A stretch of DNA of 60,194 nt from a virus. The DNA lies in the IMG/VR virus record IMGVR_UViG_3300001450_000036, positions 1-60,194 of that record; one strand, given 5' to 3'. A program made the position numbers and the translations under genes. Below the pieces are notes generated by a model. It was not told the origin of the DNA. It made no database searches and saw nothing but the letters and a program-made list of their open reading frames with translations. Shown here in pieces: positions 53,018 through 60,194 of this stretch (position 1 is the stretch's first letter; each line of letters opens with the position of its first letter).

Positions 53018-54859
53018 TTAGGTGAAGGTTGGTTTGTTTGGTTTTCTTACTCTAATAGCTATGTCTTTCTCTGGGTACCTCACTTGTAGTATCTCATCTG
53101 GTTGAGCATAAATAGTATCGTCTAGTAAGGCTATTTCCCTCGTACTGTTATTACCGTAGGGTTGGGAGGTTATTGATTGGGAGTATTGTCCACCTACTTT
53201 ATTATATATTCTTAGGTTTACAATGTTTAGGACACCTGGTTGGTTCATTATTTGACTTCTTAGTTCACCTAATGATAGGTCTTGTCCCATTTCTATTCTG
53301 TTAATATTAAAGTAGTTAGTTACTTGTTCAACTACATTACCTACTATAGCTCCGGAATTAAAAGAGTCTTCTATAATTAAATCTATCAAGAAAGATATGT
53401 CAATGACTTTCGCTGGGCCTACCACAATATAATCATTCATCATTCTATAGTTAGATAGATAAGTCGCGATATTATTTTTTAGGGTACTGGTTACCTCGGA
53501 GGTTAATTTACCATCAGGTGTGTACGATAGTATATTTAATATAACTTTATTCTCTAGTTCTGTCACACCTACTTTTGCTGGTGCACCAAACGTACTAGGC
53601 ATCATACGTAGTTTTGCTACATAATCATTTATTGTCACAGCTCTATTTTGTGCCGCAAAGTTATAGGAAATATAATTTCTTATTTCTTCTACAGACATGG
53701 GGTCAGCACCACCTATCGCGGATGTTACATTGGTAACGGCTAAACTATCTATTACTGATTGGTTAATCTGTCCATTAGGTCCAGCTACTACAAAATTTAC
53801 CTTACCCACATTAGTTATGGCACCAGCACCTAAATTAGAAACTTTACCACCACCAATTCTATATTGTATGAATAATGTACTATTTCCTTGTACCATATTA
53901 CCTAAAGCAATATTATTCATGTATTGGGACATATTTAGTTTTACACCTTTTTTTGCAAAATCGTCTAGTAGGTCTTGGGAGGTTTGATTACCACCACCAA
54001 AAGTTAAAAAGAAGTATCCTTGTGGGGTGTATTGGGTTGTAAATCTTTGATTAACTTCTAAGTATTTTCCTACTTTACTACCTACCTCATCTGAAGGCAT
54101 AGATGGGTCTTCCACAAAAACTTCATCTTGAGCCAAAGCTTCAACTTCATACCATTTATTATTATTTAAAGCCAAGAACTCGGCATTTGTTGGTAGTGTT
54201 TGATAACCTAATCCTGATTTTTGCATTACCGATGTTACACCAACTACATTTCTTTCTGGCAAAAATAGTTCATAAAAAGGTGTGGTTAAAGAATCTGTTA
54301 TTTCTTTTTTAAATACTTTTGTAACACCATTAACAATAACTTCTCTCTTAATAATAGTGTAATTTTGTATAATACCATTAACATCTCTATTAGGTATTTT
54401 AGTTCTATTTACTATACCTTCTACATTGTACTGGGTAGAAAAATCACAGTCGTTCACCAATTCAAATATTTGTCCTGCACCTCTAAATTGTCCACCTCTA
54501 GTTATTTTACCTAAATACCTGAAGTCTTCTTTATCACCTAAAGCTGGTACTATAATTGATATGTCCGCTACTGTAATAGAAGGTCTATTACCAGGTATTT
54601 TTAACCCATAAGTTTTTGCTAAATTATATAAAGAACTACGTTCTTGTGCAAACTGTAGGGTTGTCTCTTGGAAGGTTCTATCTATCTGAAAATTAAGGTT
54701 GTCTGTTACCGCTGCGTTTAAGTCTAAAAATAAAGAATAGATTGATGCATCATTCGCGTTTTTAATTAGGTCTGGATAGTAGGTATTTGTAAGTCTTAAT
54801 AATTCGTTTCTTACACCTAGAAAGTCTCTTTCCGTATATGATATTTTTTTTTCTGCCAT
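53018..54859 (-). CDS. Baseplate wedge protein, gp6/baseplate J-like
   Basis: A 613-aa protein whose opening (YTERDFLGVRNELLRLTNTYYPDLI, given here across two blocks: YTERDFLGVRNEL and LRLTNTYYPDL) and following 'NDASIYSLFLDLNAAVTDNLN' region are typical of T4 gp6-type wedge proteins. The C-terminal half has baseplate-J features (VTINDYVAKLRMMPSTFG, SNYRMMNDYIVVGPAKVID, DLSLGELRSQIMNQPGVLNI). gp6 forms the inner baseplate ring around the tail tube. The length is close to T4 gp6 (660 aa). It follows gp25 by one base, the same order as in many myoviruses, so this is a confident call. Confidence 0.9.
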   Translation of the reverse strand: MAEKKISYTERDFLGVRNELLRLTNTYYPDLIKNANDASIYSLFLDLNAAVTDNLNFQIDRTFQETTLQFAQERSSLYNLAKTYGLKIPGNRPSITVADISIIVPALGDKEDFRYLGKITRGGQFRGAGQIFELVNDCDFSTQYNVEGIVNRTKIPNRDVNGIIQNYTIIKREVIVNGVTKVFKKEITDSLTTPFYELFLPERNVVGVTSVMQKSGLGYQTLPTNAEFLALNNNKWYEVEALAQDEVFVEDPSMPSDEVGSKVGKYLEVNQRFTTQYTPQGYFFLTFGGGNQTSQDLLDDFAKKGVKLNMSQYMNNIALGNMVQGNSTLFIQYRIGGGKVSNLGAGAITNVGKVNFVVAGPNGQINQSVIDSLAVTNVTSAIGGADPMSVEEIRNYISYNFAAQNRAVTINDYVAKLRMMPSTFGAPAKVGVTELENKVILNILSYTPDGKLTSEVTSTLKNNIATYLSNYRMMNDYIVVGPAKVIDISFLIDLIIEDSFNSGAIVGNVVEQVTNYFNINRIEMGQDLSLGELRSQIMNQPGVLNIVNLRIYNKVGGQYSQSITSQPYGNNSTREIALLDDTIYAQPDEILQVRYPEKDIAIRVRKPNKPTFT

Positions 54860-54860
54860 T

Positions 54861-55319
54861 TTATAAATTTATTATAACAAAATCTTTAGTTTCAAAAAAC
54901 CCATCCCCAGCACTATAATCAATACGTACTCTCATAGTATATTCTCTCTCATCTTCCCCAATAAAACTAAAACTATTATCGTTTATATTATCAGAAGTAT
55001 TATTTTTTTCTTCCAATCTTATATCTTCTGCGGTTTTAATATCAATCTTATTGACGACTAGGTTAGGCATGAATTTTTCTACCGCGTCTTTAATTTCATT
55101 ATTAATACCTACCCTTGTTGTTGTATCCATAGGTTCATAAATATACTTCATCAAATTTGTACCAAAATCTGGTAAAAAATACCTACTACCCTTAATAGTT
55201 AGAATTAAATGTATTAGACTAGACTTTACCTCAGAATTGGTTGTACTGTTTAATCCTAGAAAGAATCCTTCATTACTATCCGTAAATGGAAATGTTATAC
55301 CGTACTTTTGATTGGGCAT
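54861..55319 (-). CDS. Baseplate wedge protein, gp25-like (GPW/gp25 family)
   Basis: A 152-aa protein with the family pattern: N-terminal polar stretch, then SSLIHLILTIKGSRYFLPDF, in which the 'L-x-L-x-x-x-x-G-x-R-x-x-x-P-x-F-G' block (about 37-55) is diagnostic. GTNLMKYIYEP and a helix with AVEKFMPNLVVNKIDI follow. gp25 nucleates the sheath and joins the baseplate wedge. It has an acidic insert before the last strands (EEKNNTSDNINDNS). A GTATTTATTA element lies nine bases upstream of the ATG, so it appears to head the whole tail run. Confidence 0.9.
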   Translation of the reverse strand: MPNQKYGITFPFTDSNEGFFLGLNSTTNSEVKSSLIHLILTIKGSRYFLPDFGTNLMKYIYEPMDTTTRVGINNEIKDAVEKFMPNLVVNKIDIKTAEDIRLEEKNNTSDNINDNSFSFIGEDEREYTMRVRIDYSAGDGFFETKDFVIINL

Positions 55320-55328
55320 GCTTTTTTA

Positions 55329-55338
55329 TAATAAATAC
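55329..55338 (-). promoter_or_regulatory. TATTTATTA element at head of baseplate operon
   Basis: AAGTATTTATTATAAAAAAGC then ATG (55319) on the minus strand, filling the 27-base gap before gp25. Clear copy of the motif plus A-run plus G. Confidence 0.55.
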
Positions 55339-55346
55339 TTCAAAGA

Positions 55347-55586
55347 TTAATTTGGGGTGTAATATGTACCTTCTTCTTTATTCTTTAACTGTTTATTCAT
55401 TTTTTGGTGTTGTGGTACGTAGGGACAATGTTTACATCCATTACCACAACAACTACCTCTTTTTATATGATACTCCTCTGTCATTACCATAGTACCATTT
55501 TCCCAATAAAAATCTTTTGGTTGTAATTTTGGTTTTAAAAATTCTTTATAGTGTAGTTCACTAATCCAATCGTCTTTTCTATTCAT
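55347..55586 (-). CDS. Small cysteine-motif protein, DUF5522-like
   Basis: A 79-aa protein with the short pattern YWENGTMVMTEEYHIKRGSC followed by CGNGCKHCPY (about 47-56). This 'E-x-G-x-x-V-x-T-x-x-Y-H-x-x-R-G-x-CC-x-x-x-C-x-H-CPY' block is that of DUF5522, a small bacterial family with a likely metal-binding cluster, from memory. The N-terminus is charged and the C-terminus polar. It overlaps the zinc-ribbon gene by eight bases. Function unknown; its placement beside nrdJ may mean a redox or metal role. Confidence 0.7.
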   Translation of the reverse strand: MNRKDDWISELHYKEFLKPKLQPKDFYWENGTMVMTEEYHIKRGSCCGNGCKHCPYVPQHQKMNKQLKNKEEGTYYTPN

Positions 55587-55767
55587 TTTTCACTTCTTTT
55601 ATTTCTTCATTATGCCCACAGTGGGGACATATTATTAAAATAGGTACCTTTTTTTCATTTTTTGGTGCATCATTAGACAATAAATGGTAGTCGGAAATCG
55701 ACCACCATTTATCACATTTACCACAATTAAAATGGTATAAAATTTCTTTACTGACCTTATGCCTCAT
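55579..55767 (-). CDS. Small zinc-ribbon protein, 62 aa
   Basis: Two CxxC pairs, NCGKCDKWWSISDY (Cys15/Cys18) and IICPHCGHNEE (near 47-50), spaced about 30 residues apart, form a zinc-ribbon-like fold. Otherwise polar. It overlaps the end of nrdJ by 11 bases and the DUF5522-like gene by eight, so all three are translationally linked. It could bind nucleic acid or act as an adaptor for another protein; no specific function can be named. Confidence 0.68.
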   Translation of the reverse strand: MRHKVSKEILYHFNCGKCDKWWSISDYHLLSNDAPKNEKKVPILIICPHCGHNEEIKEVKNE

Positions 55768-57661
55768 CCAATTCCTTTTCTTCTTTTATAGATTTTAAAT
55801 CTACATCTATTTCACAAGTACCACCAGCACACGCTAATTCACCAGTTAAGTTTGTATTATCGTCTAATTCAACAACCATATTTAAATTAACATCTTTTAG
55901 GGATTCCATCATTTCTTCATATTGTTCTTTAGTAATATCTTCAAATGGAGCTTGTGTGTACGTTCCACCATTATATGGTAGTACCGATAAACCGTTATAG
56001 GATTTTCTATTTTCCCACATCCACTCACCAGCTGCGTTCCATTCGTGTTCTCTTAAAGAAACTGTAGCTGAAACGTTATGTGAGTTTGAGCCGTTTCTAT
56101 GTCCGGCTTTTACCCATTCGGTAGCGACTTTTTTAACTCTTTCTAGTAACTGGAATGGTGACTCAGTTCTCATAATCGAACCTTCTGGAGCCTTTTGTGG
56201 TATAGATATCACCGCAGTATCATGTGGTCTAAAATATTCATCTTCAACCAGTTCTGGGTGATTTTCATTCAAGTAAGTGTATATAGCTTCATTTTTACCC
56301 ACTCTAACTCTTCTAATATAGTAGTCGTTGTGCCATGCATGAATACCTGATGACGTACCTAATGTTAATGATGTTGTTCCTGCTGGTTTAACTGTTGTAC
56401 ATCTTGCAGATTGATTTATCTCAATTAACTTTGCTACTCTTGTATTTTCACGTTTAACTATACTTGCAGCTTTTTTCATATCATAGTTTAATACTTTTCC
56501 AGAACCTATACCTGTCATTGATACTCCTATAAGTGCATCTTTTTCAGTAGTTTGTTGCCACACCTCTCTTAGGTAATGGAACGAAGTATACCCCGCTTGT
56601 AGTGTTCCTATGAAGGATGCAACCTTTACTCTTTCATTTAGGTCTTCTTGTGATTCTATATTACTTACATTTACTTCACAAAGATTACAAAATTGATTTG
56701 GTCTTAAGGCAATTTCACAACAAGGATTTGTTCCCCAATCCTTATCATTATTTAGATATATTCCAGGTTCTCCAGCACCTGACAATTCAACTCTTTTCCA
56801 AAGGTCCATAAAAAATTCTTTGGTAATTTTGTGCCTCATTAAACAAGCTGAATTATTTGCTCTACCCCTTTGTGGGTTTAATTCCCACCAATTACCTGAT
56901 TTACAACCAATCATTTGTTCATCATCAGCACTAAATAACGATATAAGTGCTGCACGGCGAATACCGCCGGCCAATACGGCGTCAGCGATGTGACATACGA
57001 TATCATGTACTTCAATTGTTGTAAGGTGTTCTCCATTTTCTTTTTGGTTTAGTAGACCTTCAATTTTTACCAAACATTCTTTTAATGGTTGTGGTCCTGG
57101 TGCTTTTCCACCTGATGTTATTAATCTAGCTCCTTTTGGTCTAATATCCGAATAATCAAATTCTACTCTGCTTCCACCCCCATTCATATATGTTTTCATA
57201 AGAACTTTTATAGAGTCAGCCCAACCTTCAATAGAATCTCCTATTAAAAATCTTTTCTTTCTTTTTTGGTATGGTTTTTGTATTACCGGTAACTTAGCGA
57301 CGTGATGTCTCTGTACTGAGTACCCTACACCAGTACCACCTAACAATAAAAACATTGTTTCACTAAATGAATCAATATGTTCTATAGGTAGATACGCACA
57401 GTTATAAATTCTATTGGGTGAAATTTCTATTGGTTTGCCCCCAAATTGCATACTCCTCATTGAGGGTAAAACTTTCTTATCGTAAACAAATTTATATTTT
57501 TGTTCTATTTCTTCTTTTAGTTGTGGAAATTTTTTCTGGTGCATTTCCTTATTACGAGTAACTAGTTCTTCCCACGACTCTCTTCTATTTAACTCAGGTA
57601 GATATTTTGCGTACTTCATGTAAACAGTTATATCCGACAGAATCTTATTTGATACTTCCAT
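55757..57661 (-). CDS. nrdJ: Adenosylcobalamin-dependent ribonucleotide reductase (class II)
   Basis: A 634-aa monomeric RTPR-type class II reductase. Substrate and specificity region: FLLLGGTGVGYSVQ (about 103-116). Catalytic loop: CCEIALRPNQFCNLCEVN, with the thiyl Cys of the NPC(C/G)EI motif near 314-316. Also VKPAGTTSLTLGTSSG (about 423-438), the phosphate-binding strand. The C-terminal Cys pair CAGGTC (about 606-611) carries electrons to the active site. It makes deoxynucleotides with vitamin B12, needing no oxygen or second subunit, so the host must supply cobalamin. Length is below the about 740 aa of the Lactobacillus enzyme. The glutaredoxin-like protein at 10109 is a possible electron donor. 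Confidence 0.93.
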   Translation of the reverse strand: MEVSNKILSDITVYMKYAKYLPELNRRESWEELVTRNKEMHQKKFPQLKEEIEQKYKFVYDKKVLPSMRSMQFGGKPIEISPNRIYNCAYLPIEHIDSFSETMFLLLGGTGVGYSVQRHHVAKLPVIQKPYQKRKKRFLIGDSIEGWADSIKVLMKTYMNGGGSRVEFDYSDIRPKGARLITSGGKAPGPQPLKECLVKIEGLLNQKENGEHLTTIEVHDIVCHIADAVLAGGIRRAALISLFSADDEQMIGCKSGNWWELNPQRGRANNSACLMRHKITKEFFMDLWKRVELSGAGEPGIYLNNDKDWGTNPCCEIALRPNQFCNLCEVNVSNIESQEDLNERVKVASFIGTLQAGYTSFHYLREVWQQTTEKDALIGVSMTGIGSGKVLNYDMKKAASIVKRENTRVAKLIEINQSARCTTVKPAGTTSLTLGTSSGIHAWHNDYYIRRVRVGKNEAIYTYLNENHPELVEDEYFRPHDTAVISIPQKAPEGSIMRTESPFQLLERVKKVATEWVKAGHRNGSNSHNVSATVSLREHEWNAAGEWMWENRKSYNGLSVLPYNGGTYTQAPFEDITKEQYEEMMESLKDVNLNMVVELDDNTNLTGELACAGGTCEIDVDLKSIKEEKELDEA

Positions 57662-57674
57662 ATTTTTTATTTTG

Positions 57675-59054
57675 TTAATTATTTTTATTTATTATTTGTT
57701 CTCTTCTTTGTAAGGCTCGAGCAACCCTTTCTCTATTTCTATTAGTTTTTTCTTCCTCGAAACCAAGGAAAGTTTGTGTAGTTTCGGTATCAATTTCTAA
57801 GGTACCATTATCAAATTTACAGTTTTCAAAAATAATACCGTCTCTACCTAATCTGGATTTAACAATAGCTATTGTAGCTAATCCCAATTCTTTCTGTTGT
57901 AGTGTTTTTGCAACTGATATTATAACGTGACCTACTTGTGCTTTTTTAATAGAACCCCCCATTTGGTCTGTAGTGACCACCTCAGCAGATATAGAACTCC
58001 TATTACCTTGGGTGGCAGTCCAACCCGCTATATCTAACTCATGACACATACCTTCAAATTTTCTCATAACAGAACCTTCACCTTTCCATTCATCATTAAA
58101 AGACCTATCTGGTAGTATACAATCTATATAGTCTATTAATACTACATCTATTTTAGTACCTTCAGAAATAATTTTTCTAACTTGGTTTTTAATTTGGAGA
58201 ATTGTCATTTCATCAGATGGTAATTTTTTAAGTATTAATCTACCACCGGTTTTTTTCATTTCATCTGCCTTATCTAAAACTGTTTCTTTATGTTCAGATA
58301 ATTCATCATTAGGTATACCAGTCCAACAAGTAAAATGTTTTCTTTGTATAATTTTAGGGTTATCCTCAAAAAATATTTGTAATACATTATACCCCATATT
58401 AAAGGCTGTGTTCGCAAATCTAGTTAACATAGTTGTTTTTCCAACACCTGTAGGAGCGAGTACAACACCAATTTCTCCCTTTGCTAAACCACCATTTAAT
58501 ATATTATCTAAACCATCTATCCCTGTTGGGATTGGGTGCCTATAGTCTTCGTCCAATAATTTATCTAGTTCTGTAAAAATTTCAAAACTACCAACGTCAC
58601 CGTCACCTATTTTAATAGCGTCTCTTATTAATTCTTCACATTTATCATAATTTTCAAAGTCTCCTTTTTCCATTATATTTTCAACCTTAGTAATAGCTTT
58701 TTTTAATTCTTGTTGTTTACAAAAATTTAGTGATTTTTCTTTAATAAAAAGATGGTCCTCAAAAGAAGCTTCTTTAATTTCTCTCAACATATCAAAAATG
58801 TATTTTTGTGCCATTTCTGATGAAATTTCTATACGTGTTAGTTGGTCAAGTGCGTCAAATGAGGGTGCTGTTTGATATTTTTCGTGATATTCCTTTATTA
58901 ATTGCATAACTAATTTAAAATACTGGTTGTCAAAATATTTTGACTGAATCGCATCTATAATTGTATTAAAGAATGGATTATCTGTTATTATTAAATTTAT
59001 TAGTTTTAGTTGGAAGGAATGTCCTAGATACCCAAAATTTTTTCTATCACTCAT
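57675..59054 (-). CDS. Replicative DNA helicase, DnaB/gp41-like
   Basis: A 459-aa RecA-fold hexameric helicase. Walker A is LAPTGVGKTTML (about 199-210). Walker B is VVLIDYIDC (about 303-311). Further motifs include GWTATQGNRSS (about 347) and the KKAQVGHVIISVAKT region with a Lys/Arg finger. The N-terminal half (about 1-150) is the helical partner-binding domain. It unwinds DNA ahead of the fork and works with the DnaG-like primase at 18466, as gp41 with gp61 in T4. It sits between nrdJ and the small 147-aa gene. A GTATTTATTA element lies 15 bases upstream. Confidence 0.93.
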   Translation of the reverse strand: MSDRKNFGYLGHSFQLKLINLIITDNPFFNTIIDAIQSKYFDNQYFKLVMQLIKEYHEKYQTAPSFDALDQLTRIEISSEMAQKYIFDMLREIKEASFEDHLFIKEKSLNFCKQQELKKAITKVENIMEKGDFENYDKCEELIRDAIKIGDGDVGSFEIFTELDKLLDEDYRHPIPTGIDGLDNILNGGLAKGEIGVVLAPTGVGKTTMLTRFANTAFNMGYNVLQIFFEDNPKIIQRKHFTCWTGIPNDELSEHKETVLDKADEMKKTGGRLILKKLPSDEMTILQIKNQVRKIISEGTKIDVVLIDYIDCILPDRSFNDEWKGEGSVMRKFEGMCHELDIAGWTATQGNRSSISAEVVTTDQMGGSIKKAQVGHVIISVAKTLQQKELGLATIAIVKSRLGRDGIIFENCKFDNGTLEIDTETTQTFLGFEEEKTNRNRERVARALQRREQIINKNN

Positions 59055-59069
59055 TTATAATTTCTTTTT

Positions 59070-59079
59070 TAATAAATAC
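59070..59079 (-). promoter_or_regulatory. TATTTATTA element upstream of the helicase gene
   Basis: GGTATTTATTAAAAAAGAAA on the minus strand, with the motif ending 15 bases before the ATG at 59054 and beginning two bases after the stop of the preceding gene. Confidence 0.5.
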
Positions 59080-59080
59080 C

Positions 59081-59524
59081 TTATTCACTTACAAGTAAGC
59101 TATAATCTTGGTATTTAGTTATAACTTTTTTTGTTGACAGTGTGTATGTCAGTTCCCTTAGGATTTGGGATATTTGTGGTCTAATATCTACAGTGTATCT
59201 TACTTTCGGGGGATAGAGGTCGGCACGGAAGCTTCTATGGTATACAGAGTGTTTTCCTTTTTTAATTGTTATCGTAAAATACTCTTCTTTTTGTTCTAAT
59301 TCCGCGGCGTTCTCTTTATAATTACTTTCTAATAAAAATAAAGTTTTTAACTTTAATTTATCAATCATCTCATCTACAATGGATGTTACCGTGTGGTGTA
59401 AATTTAGTGAATTTGTGGCTTTATTACTAAAATTTCTAACACTAAAAAATCTCTGACATACTATATTGTCTTCTAGTTTTAGTAAAAATTCACATTTTTG
59501 TGTGTTGTCTGTTCTTGTTTTCAT
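59081..59524 (-). CDS. Hypothetical protein next to helicase, 147 aa
   Basis: Begins MKTRTDNTQKCEFLLKLEDN. It has a strand-rich beginning, a helix (VTSIVDEMIDKLKLKTLFLL), then two strands (EYFTITIKKGKHSVYHRSF) and a final part with RYTVDIRPQISQILRELTYT. Similar small proteins next to replication genes occur as conserved hypotheticals in related phages, from memory. No catalytic motif. It lies one base after the exonuclease gene and just before the helicase gene. Function unknown. Confidence 0.68.
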   Translation of the reverse strand: MKTRTDNTQKCEFLLKLEDNIVCQRFFSVRNFSNKATNSLNLHHTVTSIVDEMIDKLKLKTLFLLESNYKENAAELEQKEEYFTITIKKGKHSVYHRSFRADLYPPKVRYTVDIRPQISQILRELTYTLSTKKVITKYQDYSLLVSE

Positions 59525-59525
59525 A

Positions 59526-60194
59526 TTAATTATTTTTGTTTTTATAAAAATCTTTTTCTATTCTACTTAATCTTAAAAATGGTCTAACGAAATCCACCCA
59601 AGAATCGTCTTTCTTAGGTAAAATATTAAGAATTCCATCTGACATCATCAAGCCTAAAGCGTTTTTCCAATGTCTCCCTTCTGGGTCTATTGCTTCTTTA
59701 GCTAATTCTTTTATACCTTCAACTGCTTCTGGTGTTAAGAATTGTTCTCCCACACCTATTATTTTATAATTTGTGTGTAATAAATTTTTGTTATTTGTTG
59801 TTTGATTTGTTTTTTGACTGACACCGTAAAGGATGTTTTCTTCCTTTTTGGTTTTTTTATCTTTTTTACTGATGGTTGTAATTAGTTCGTCTAAACTTAC
59901 CTCCTCTTCTGATATCAGAGGATGTATTTTTATTAAAGATTTTATCCCCACCATTTTTATACCATATATATTATCCGAAGAATCACCACATATAGTTTTG
60001 GCTAACCTTACATTGGTGTGTGGTATGTAGACACCATTTAATGGTACTTTTTCACCATATTTAAAAAGTTTATTTAAAGAAATTACATGTGTAGACACAT
60101 TTGTATCTATTAATTGTAGTAAGTCTCTATCAGAAGTAAGTATTATAATCTCTTCTTTTGGGGACTGGTTGCAATAATAAGCTATACAGTCGTC
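59526..60194 (-). CDS. Partial FEN/RNase H 5'-3' exonuclease
   Basis: The C-terminal part of a flap endonuclease-type enzyme; the reading frame continues past the right edge of the window. The visible beginning DDCIAYYC and LTSDRDLLQLID (reading from the edge) are the family's metal-binding blocks, and KTICGDSSDNIYGIKMVGIK is the helix-3-turn-helix with a GDSSDN metal and DNA contact motif. In T4 this enzyme (rnh) removes RNA primers from lagging-strand fragments. The GTG at 60098 is an internal codon, not the start. A Lys-rich insert (SKKDKKTKKEENI) follows the helix motif. Confidence 0.9.
   Translation of the reverse strand, partial: DDCIAYYCNQSPKEEIIILTSDRDLLQLIDTNVSTHVISLNKLFKYGEKVPLNGVYIPHTNVRLAKTICGDSSDNIYGIKMVGIKSLIKIHPLISEEEVSLDELITTISKKDKKTKKEENILYGVSQKTNQTTNNKNLLHTNYKIIGVGEQFLTPEAVEGIKELAKEAIDPEGRHWKNALGLMMSDGILNILPKKDDSWVDFVRPFLRLSRIEKDFYKNKNN

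Overview
The window looks like part of a large tailed phage with a contractile tail (T4-like myovirus core) that infects a member of the Bacteroidota, probably a flavobacterium. The phage evidence is a T4-type replication and recombination set (DnaB-like helicase, TOPRIM primase, FEN/RNase H exonuclease, gp46/gp47-like SbcCD pair, RuvC-like resolvase), gp25-like and gp6-like baseplate proteins, a lysis cassette and very large virion proteins. The host evidence is indirect but consistent: an Hc1-type histone-like protein of the flavobacterial kind, SprB-like repeats in a virion protein, a short RpoD-type sigma factor, and a promoter matching the Bacteroidota consensus TTTG-N20-TAnnTTTG upstream of that sigma gene. 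The DNA is AT-rich and tightly packed. No gene-free stretch exceeds about 130 bases, and I saw no tRNA, rRNA, CRISPR array or insertion sequence.

Layout (almost all genes on the minus strand, so read right to left). 60.2-55.3 kb: FEN/RNase H (cut by the window end), a small conserved protein, replicative helicase, B12-dependent ribonucleotide reductase (nrdJ) and two small zinc-motif proteins. 55.3-20.0 kb: the baseplate/tail/adhesin module, starting with gp25 and gp6 homologues and continuing through a 1193-aa protein with an internal membrane-like segment, a 2616-aa cysteine-rich repeat protein, several 300-1300-aa fibre-like proteins, a dockerin-bearing protein and paralogous tail-tip proteins. 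20.0-11.0 kb: resolvase, primase, PD-(D/E)XK nuclease, a ParB-like/membrane fusion, gp47-like nuclease, small proteins, an M23 peptidase on the plus strand, a GT2 glycosyltransferase and the gp46-like ATPase. 11.0-9.2 kb: a small protein, a glutaredoxin-like protein and the sigma factor. 9.2-6.2 kb: membrane protein, amidase endolysin and spanin-like or membrane proteins (lysis). 6.2-0 kb: virion-like proteins, a histone-like protein, small hypotheticals, DnaJ, two plus-strand genes and a partial gene cut by the window start.

The most interesting regulatory signal is a short element, TATTTAT(A/T)A, on the coding strand a few to about 40 bases upstream of at least 14 genes, on both strands and in both orientations. 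It is often followed by an A-rich AAAAG/AAAGG stretch and then the start codon. At the divergent pair at 1785/1786, where the two start codons touch, each gene's copy lies inside the other gene. The working model (inference) is that the phage sigma gene is expressed from a host-type promoter and that TATTTATnA is a phage-class promoter, as TATAAATA is in T4. The most unusual proteins are the 2616-aa cysteine-rich adhesin-like protein, whose repeat unit reappears at the C-terminus of the 1303-aa protein, and the virion protein carrying a dockerin-like calcium module.
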